Below are positions 58,901 to 64,000 of a DNA stretch of 64,000 nt, piece by piece (positions within the stretch are counted from its first letter, which is position 1; every line of letters starts with the position of its first letter). The translations under genes and the position numbers were made by a program. Source of the DNA: Pelobates cultripes (taxonomy: Eukaryota > Chordata > Amphibia > Anura > Pelobatidae); contig OW240915.1 in the NCBI GenBank assembly GCA_933207985.1, forward strand, positions 105,824,458 to 105,888,457, in the 5' to 3' direction. The notes under the pieces were generated by a model, which saw only the letters and a list, made by a program, of their open reading frames with translations, was not told the DNA's origin and made no database searches.

Positions 58901-59336
58901 AATTTTAATATGTTTGAATTAATTAATAAAATAAATTTAACCCCTGAGGGTTACATAAAATAAAAGTTGACTGGGGTTAAAAAAAAATAAAAAAATCAGA
59001 TGACAGTAAAATTTAGTACCTGCCAATTGATCACTGTAGTCAGTGATCAATTGGCAGGGAAGGGGTTGCTTTTTATTTAAAATAGGTAAACGGGGGTGTG
59101 ATTTTAAACAATTTTTTTTTTTTTACACAGGGAGACAATTATCACTGATCCGTCTCCCTGCACTTCACACAGAACATGGATCAGAAGTCCCTGCAGCACA
59201 TACCGAGGCAGACCGGAGGAGCATCAACCCTGCGATCGCCGCGATCTGGAGTTAACTTTAGCACATGACGGACCAGGTCCGTCATCCGGCGTTAAGTGCT
59301 TTCCCGGCATGACGGACCGGGTCCGTCATTAAGGGG
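56000..59336 (+). mobile_element. Long non-coding CCCCTTAAGG element, copy 2
   Basis: The left border is complex: homology to the inside of copy 1 (12590-12800) starts at about 56030, and a terminus TTAA + CCCCTTAAGGACATAGC occurs at 56245-56260. From 56370 it is colinear with 12950-15447. The right end has the same paired direct repeat (ATGACGGACCAGGTCCGTCA, ATGACGGACCGGGTCCGTCA) and ends TTAAGGGG at 59336. It is interrupted by a GC-rich segment at 57225-57503. No protein recognised. Confidence 0.6.
57225..57503 (+). mobile_element. 279-bp GC-rich insertion, near-identical to 54643-54921
   Basis: The two 279-bp segments differ at a single position (T at 54877, C at 57459). The insertion starts CGCTGGCTGGGGCCTTGCGG, so it lacks the hAT-like terminus, and ends GCGAGATTACATG. 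The host sequence is the AT-rich element, whose uninterrupted versions are at about 13845-13865 and 57845-57870 (TTTAAAAAGGCATCCCAGGG and TTAAAGAAGACATTCCAGGG). Confidence 0.85.
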
Positions 59337-59511
59337 TGGAGGAAAGTAATTAAAAATACATTTATTTAGTTATTCTGATTTTCTGAGTACATAATATGTC
59401 TAGAATTTCAGTTTATTTTGAAAGTTACAGGTTACAAAATAAAAGGAGTCAAATAAAATTTAAATGTGGAGCAATTTTAGAATTTGGTATGTTTGTCTTG
59501 TAAGATTAATA

Positions 59512-61072
59512 CAGGGAGTGCAGAATTATTAGGCAAGTTGTATTTTTGAGGATTAATTTTATTATTGAACAACAACCATGTTCTCAATGAACCCAAAAAA
59601 CTCATTAATATCAAAGCTGAATATTTTTGGAAGTAGTTTTTAGTTTGTTTTTAGTTATAGCTATGTTAGGGGGATATCTGTGTGTGCAGGTGACTATTAC
59701 TGTGCATAATTATTAGGCAACTTAACAAAAAACAAATATATACCCATTTCAATTATTTATTATTACCAGTGAAACCAATATAACATCTCAACATTCACAA
59801 ATATACATTTCTGACATTCAAAAACAAAACAAAAACAAATCAGTGACCAATATAGCCACCTTTCTTTGCAAGGACACTCAAAAGCCTGCCATCCATGGAT
59901 TCTGTCAGTGTTTTGATCTGTTCACCATCAACATTGCGTGCAGCAGCAACTACAGCCTCCCAGACACTGTTCAGAGAGGTGTACTGTTTTCCCTCCTTGT
60001 AAATCTCACATTTGATGATGGACCACAGGTTCTCAATGGGGTTCAGATCAGGTGAACAAGGAGGCCATGTCATTAGATTTTCTTCTTTTATACCCTTTCT
60101 TGCCAGCCACGCTGTGGAGTACTTGGACGCGTGTGATGGAGCATTGTCCTGCATGAAAATCATGTTTTTCTTGAAGGATGCAGACTTCTTCCTGTACCAC
60201 TGCTTGAAGAAGGTGTCTTCCAGGAACTGGCAGTAGGACTGGGAGTTGAGCTTGACTCCATCCTCAACCCGAAAAGGCCCACAAGCTCATCTTTGATGAT
60301 ACCAGCCCAAACCAGTACTCCACCTCCACCTTGCTGGCGCCTGAGTCGGACTGGAGCTCTCTGCCCTTTACCAATCCAGCCACGGGCCCATCCATCTGGC
60401 CCATCAAGACTCACTCTCATTTCATCAGTCCATAAAACCTTAGAAAAATCAGTCTTGAGATATTTCTTGGCCCAGTCTTGACGTTTCAGCTTGTGTGTCT
60501 TGTTCAGTGGTGGTCGTCTTTCAGCCTTTCTTACCTTGGCCATGTCTCTGAGTATTGCACACCTTGTGCTTTTGGGCACTCCAGTGATGTTGCAGCTCTG
60601 AAATATGGCCAAACTGGTGGCAAGTGGCATCGTGGCAGCTGCACGCTTGACTTTTCTCAGTTCATGGGCAGTTATTTTGCACCTTGGTTTTTCCACATGC
60701 TTCTTGCGACCCTGTTGACTATTTTGAATGAAACGCTTGATTGTTCGATGATCACGCTTCAGAAGCTTTGCAATTTTAAGAGTGCTGCATCCCTCTGCAA
60801 GATATCTCACTATTTTGACTTTTCTGAGCCTGTCAAGTCCTTCTTTTGACCCATTTTGCCAAAGGAAAGGAAGTTGCCTAATAATTATGCACACCTGATA
60901 TAGGGTGTTGATGTCATTAGACCACACCCCTTCTCATTACAGAAATGCACATCACCTAATATGCTTAATTGGTAGTAGGCTTTCGAGCCTATACAGCTTG
61001 GAGTAAGACAACATGCATAAAGAGGATGATGTGGTTAAAATACTCATTTGCCTAATAATTCTGCACTCCCTG
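59512..61072 (-). mobile_element. Complete Tc1-like element (DD37E type)
   Basis: 1,561 bp; TA at 59510-59511 and 61073-61074. Ends CAGGGAGTGCAGAATTATTA / TAATAATTCTGCACTCCCTG. Inner direct repeats (GCATAATTATTAGGCAACTT at 59703, inverted GAAGTTGCCTAATAATTATG at 60871) give an IR/DR arrangement. It carries one transposase gene on the minus strand. The target is known from paralogues: GTCTTGTAAGTTTAGTAGCA (12973) and GTCTTGTAGGTTTAGTAGCT (56383) show the uninterrupted site. Confidence 0.93.
59840..60854 (-). pseudogene. Tc1-related transposase, two frameshifts
   Basis: Likely start ATG at 60854-60852 (MGQKKDLTG), after which a frameshift near 60820 moves into the long frame (RKVKIVRYLAEGCSTLKIAK, helix-turn-helix; KSTRCAILRDMAKVRKAERR; SKVLWTDEMRVSLDGPDGW with the first catalytic Asp; RRQQGGGGVLVWAGI). 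A second single-base frameshift near 60283 moves into the last frame, with MIFMQDNAPSHASKY (second Asp) and PDLNPIENLW (Glu), stop at 59840. There are 37 residues between the last two catalytic residues, so DD37E, not the DD34E of the 24-kb copy. All three catalytic residues are kept. Otherwise almost intact, hence young. Confidence 0.92.
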
Positions 61073-61420
61073 TAGCTATCACAGAAAAAAAATTGCCACA
61101 CAAAAGTATATAAATATATGTAAAGCAGACATCACAATCTATTTATCTAAGGGTATTCTGATACCTTTTATGTAGCCATTTCACTGCCAATCTCTGCTAA
61201 ATATTGCAGTAAAATTGTGTTTTGTTCTTATATTTAACATAAAACAAGATTTTTAAATAAACCTGCGTACTACTGCTGTAGAATACCCGATATTGTGTTC
61301 GGATACATCTTCTGTGTAAAATAATATCCCTGATTTCTGCCTTTGCCACTATCCTGGGAAGTTACAGTGCCATAAAAGAGACCTGACCATTTCATTTTTC
61401 ACAGTTATAATTTTAATAGA

Positions 61421-62014
61421 TGAAAATCAGCATTATTAGGAGACCCAACACGCAGGATGTAAAAGAAAAACATATACTGGGCATTAGAGTGGCCAGACTT
61501 TACGTTAGACAGATAAAGAATGGTCGGGGACAAGCCAAAGTCAAGGTCCGCCGAAATCACAGAAACGTGGAATACAAGCCAAGTCAGGGGAACCAGAAAA
61601 CACAGTAGCGAGGTACAAAAGCTGAGTCAGGGATATAGAAAGGAGAATGGTCAGACAGCCAAGATCGATACACAAGACAGCACAGAGAATACAAAGCACT
61701 TTTGGAAACGGAGATAGAAATACAACAGGGCAAAGAATCAGCCTTTTATAGTCTGGATCTTTGAATTTGAAGGCACGCCCCCAAAGTGTTGTTATTTGGA
61801 CGTTTTGGCAGGCCATGATGTTATTTGCATCATGACATTGACATGCATGCGCCGTGGTCTTGTCATTTGCGTCATGACACCAGCGTGCGCGGGTCATGTC
61901 ATAAAAGGGGGAGGAGCCACACTGGCCAGGATTTGAACCACTGGAGGGAAGCCTGGGACTGTGTAGAGGTTCCTTCTCCATCTGCTGGTAGTCCCCAACC
62001 TGGGTAGCATGACA
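61421..62014 (-). mobile_element. Probable solo LTR, minus orientation
   Basis: On the minus strand it starts TGTCATGCTACCCAGG (62014) and ends at 61421 with ...TTCA. A TATA-like CTATAAAAGGC lies at about 61742-61750. The sequence replaces what should be contiguous in the host element (TAATAGATG... and ...GAATTTGATGAGTGC; compare 13373-13395). 594 bp. Typical LTR ends and promoter; a target duplication is not clear. No internal gag/pol is present. Confidence 0.5.
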
Positions 62015-62088
62015 ATGAATTTGATGAGTGCAAGTCTCATTTTGGGACATTGTAGCAGTTTGACTGTTAAAATTAACCCACAATTACC

Positions 62089-62143
62089 CCACTGTAGTGT
62101 CTACTTTCACAAAATACATTTGTGAAAGTAGACACTACAGTGT
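62089..62143. repeat. Perfect hairpin, 24-nt arms
   Basis: Arms CACTGTAGTGTCTACTTT + CACAA (62090-62112) and the exact inverse (62120-62142), extended by one A-T pair inward, loop 5 nt. It lies at the end of homology to the CCCCTTAAGG element. Confidence 0.9.
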
Positions 62144-62227
62144 ATGTCATGGGCAACATGCAGTGCCTACTTTCAGCACTGTATGCAGCTCATCAAAAAG
62201 TCAGGGGCCACTAAAAACCCTGCTAAC

Positions 62228-63260
62228 CAGTGGCATACACACAATCCATGGGGCCCTGGTGCAAAACTGATCTGGGTCCCCATCTCCCCCCCATCTGTGT
62301 CCCCTCCCCCGATCCGTGCCCCCCCTCCAGACACATACATACAGACATACAGATATACACAGAGACACATACATACATACAGAGACAAATACACAGACAG
62401 ACACATACAGACACACACACATACACCCCCCCGACAGACACACATACAGACAGATACATACATACATATATGCAGACAGACACACACACCTGCCAGACAT
62501 ACACACAGACACATACATACATACAGACACATACACACATATAGAGACACATACACAGACAGACACACATACAGACAGACAAACACATACAGACACACAC
62601 ACACATACACCCCCCGACAGACACACAGACAGATACATACATACAGACACATACATGCAGACAGACACACACACCTGACAGACATACACACAGACACATA
62701 CACACACACATACAGACACATACATACAGAGACACACACACATACAGACACATACATACAGACACACACACACACATACAGACACATACATACAAAGACA
62801 CATATACACACAGACACACACACATATACAAAATGTTTAAGTAACCCTCCTGTTTCCCTGGGATTCAGTGGGGGCTCAGCCTGATGAGAGTCAGAGTTCC
62901 CACTCTGACTCCCTCCTCCTTCCTCCCGCGTGGCTCTCTGATAGCTGGGTGGAGTGACCGGGACAGTCACTTCCTCCCAGCTCTGTTTGATGTTATCACA
63001 GGGGACTCGATCGCGCTGTTAAAGCACCGCAGCGCTGACCGGGCCCCCTGAAAATCCATATCCATCAGGTGGCCCTAACAGCATGGGCCACCTGATGGGT
63101 CCCTTCATGTGCGGCCCCAGTGGTTTGCCGTGCAGGCCAGGGCCCGCAAAACATGGCGCCAGGTACCCGGTTGCAAGGGGTCCGCAGGGCGGCCGAGCCC
63201 CCTGGAGTGATGGGCCCGGTCGCAGCTGCAAACCCTGCGACCGCGGTATGTACGCCAGTG
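62228..63260 (-). mobile_element. Complete hAT-like element with CA tract
   Basis: 1,033 bp. Ends CAGTGGCATACACAC and, inverted, CACTGGCGTACATAC. Flanked by exact 8-bp duplications CTGCTAAC (62220-62227 and 63261-63268), the hAT signature. Order: left end, CA-rich tract (62330-62830), GAGTCAGAGTTCCCACTCTG stem, TCCTCCCAGCTCTG, GCATGGGCCACCTGATGG, GC-rich right end with CGGTCGCAGCTGC / GCGACCGCGG. Defines the family also seen at 9189, 20176, 22387, 35890 and 45080. No transposase. Confidence 0.9.
62330..62830. repeat. CA-rich minisatellite/microsatellite
   Basis: Units such as ACAGACACATACATACAGAC and ACACACACATACA, with several duplicated 70-100-bp blocks. Long Cys/Val-rich (minus) and Thr/His-rich (plus) frames are artefacts. 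Confidence 0.85.
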
Positions 63261-63419
63261 CTGCTAACACTACATTGCTGTCTATGGGGATTTAAATGCC
63301 CATTGAAAAAGCTGCATGAACATCTCACTTTGATCTCTGCATGCAGCTCACTTGTCAGTCAGATTTAACCTTGCTCACATCAGTGCCATCTTAACAACAT
63401 TATGGGCTTCATGTCCCCT

Positions 63420-63720
63420 TCACCTTTCTTCTTACCTTTGATGAAGGAGGGGGGACACTGTCAGCCCTGGTGGTCCAGTGGTGAGTACTAGAGAGCTATA
63501 GCCTGCAGCCCCTATGGTTACAGGTTATCTTCTATCCTCTTGCGAGCAGAATGCTGTGTTGGAGCATTGCCACGGCAGCACATGGCAATACTGCCTCCCA
63601 GGTCCTCCCTCCCTCTTTCTAATGAAGTGCCTTTGGGCTGGTGAGGGAGATCTTTGATCAAAGCAAGTAAGCAGGACTGGCTCTCCATGGGCCAGCAGGG
63701 GAGAGCATAAGGAAATTTTC
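63420..63720 (+). mobile_element. Partial hAT copy related to 46568-47585
   Basis: Shares GCCCTGGTGGTCCA, CCTCTTGCGAGCA, GGAGCATTGCCA, CCTCCCAGG and GGCTCTCCATGGGCCAGCAG with 47165-47450. Ends are not visible. Confidence 0.5.
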
Positions 63721-63783
63721 CATTGTGCGTCCTTAAGGGTAGGATCAGCATGAAAGAAAATTTCCATCATGCGTCCTTAAGGG
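63705..63783 (-). mobile_element. CCTTAAGG-type terminus in duplicate
   Basis: Two direct copies: GGAAATTTTCCATTGTGCGT + CCTTAAGGG and GAAAATTTCCATCATGCGTC + CTTAAGGGG, followed by TTTA. Inverted, it starts CCCCTTAAGGACGCATGATG, like the termini at 12531 and 56249, with the same duplicated-end arrangement. Only this end is in view. Confidence 0.5.
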
Positions 63784-64000
63784 GTTTACAATGTATTTAC
63801 TATCCAGTGATTTTCAGGTGGAAGGAGTTTTCAATCACCATTTACTCCACCATAACTATGTGTTTGTACTCCACAAATAACACCAAGCTTCAATAACCAG
63901 ACAGTAACCAACTTTATGCCTATGAGTAGCATTAACAAAGAGTAGACTGTCCATGAGTAACTATCTGGCTTTGCACTTCTATCTGAGTTGTGTTTAAAAG
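63784..64000. other. No gene seen
   Basis: Unique-looking sequence without recognised features up to the window end. Confidence 0.4.

Larger units (their letters stand above)
59345..62143 (+). mobile_element. Long CCCCTTAAGG-family element, copy 3, interrupted
   Basis: Colinear with the left half of copies 1 and 2: TTTCAGTTTATTTTGAAAGT, GGTATGTTTGTCTTGTAAGA, [Tc1-like insertion], GCTATCACAGAAAAAAAATT, GACATCACAATCTATTTA, then [LTR 61421-62014], TCTCATTTTGGGACATTGTA. It ends near the perfect hairpin at 62089-62143. It lies directly after copy 2 in the same orientation. Confidence 0.6.

Noticed and set aside
62173..62970. 265-codon Cys/Val-rich minus frame and 246-codon Thr/His-rich plus frame
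   Set aside because: Same CA-tract artefact, inside the hAT-like element.

Overview
This window reads as non-coding vertebrate DNA, most likely from an anuran amphibian. I base that on the combination of T2/Kolobok-type MITEs with TTAAAGG ends, long AT-rich elements bounded by TTAACCCCTT, three Tc1-like families, hAT-type elements, L1 and L2-like LINE pieces, a Penelope-like fragment, DIRS-like tyrosine-recombinase retroelements and LTR fragments. The anuran call is inference from repeat content; no host gene confirms it. I found no convincing host exon, tRNA, rRNA, CRISPR array or operon. Almost every open frame belongs to a decayed transposon or to tandem-repeat DNA.

Layout. 0-12.5 kb: unremarkable AT-rich DNA with an L2-like tail joined to a Penelope-like GIY-YIG fragment (2.5-3.4 kb), a T2 MITE next to a hAT-like element with a TG tract (8.9-9.6 kb), and G-rich minisatellites beside a GC-rich hAT-like element (10.2-11.7 kb). 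12.5-16.6 kb: a 2.9-kb element with CCCCTTAAGG ends followed by two T2 MITEs. 17.4-19.6 kb: an L1 ORF1 split by an LTR-like insertion. 20.2-25.8 kb: TG/CA-carrying hAT-like elements, a LINE reverse-transcriptase fragment cut by an LTR, and a 31-32-bp minisatellite invaded by a hAT-like element and by a complete Tc1 element. 27.0-29.0 kb: a TTAA-flanked 2-kb element with nested palindromes. 29.3-30.8 kb: a truncated Tc1 and a T2 MITE. 30.9-35.9 kb: a DIRS-like structure with inverted terminal repeats and an internal complementary region.

36-50.8 kb: more MITEs, a DIRS RNase H remnant, an LTR carrying a tandem array inserted in an L2 tail, a second copy of the truncated Tc1 family, and a hAT element nested in a T2 MITE with an exact 8-bp target duplication. 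48.8-49.6 kb is a large foldback region and 49.8-50.7 kb an L2-like fragment. 51.6-55.8 kb: an unrecognised ORF split by a T2 MITE made of consecutive hairpins, a near-perfect 49-bp-arm hairpin, a GC-rich hAT-like element and another foldback. 56-64 kb: two head-to-tail copies of the CCCCTTAAGG element. One holds a 279-bp GC-rich segment 278/279 identical to DNA 2.6 kb upstream. The other was interrupted by a complete Tc1-like element (DD37E spacing) and by an LTR. A complete hAT-like element with an 8-bp target duplication follows.

The sequences do not form a pathway. They record layered insertions whose order can be read from nesting, target duplications and paralogous empty sites in the same window. 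The best leads are the near-identical 279-bp copy, the repeated foldback architecture, the hairpin-bearing MITEs as possible small-RNA sources, and the DIRS-like element without recognisable enzymes.
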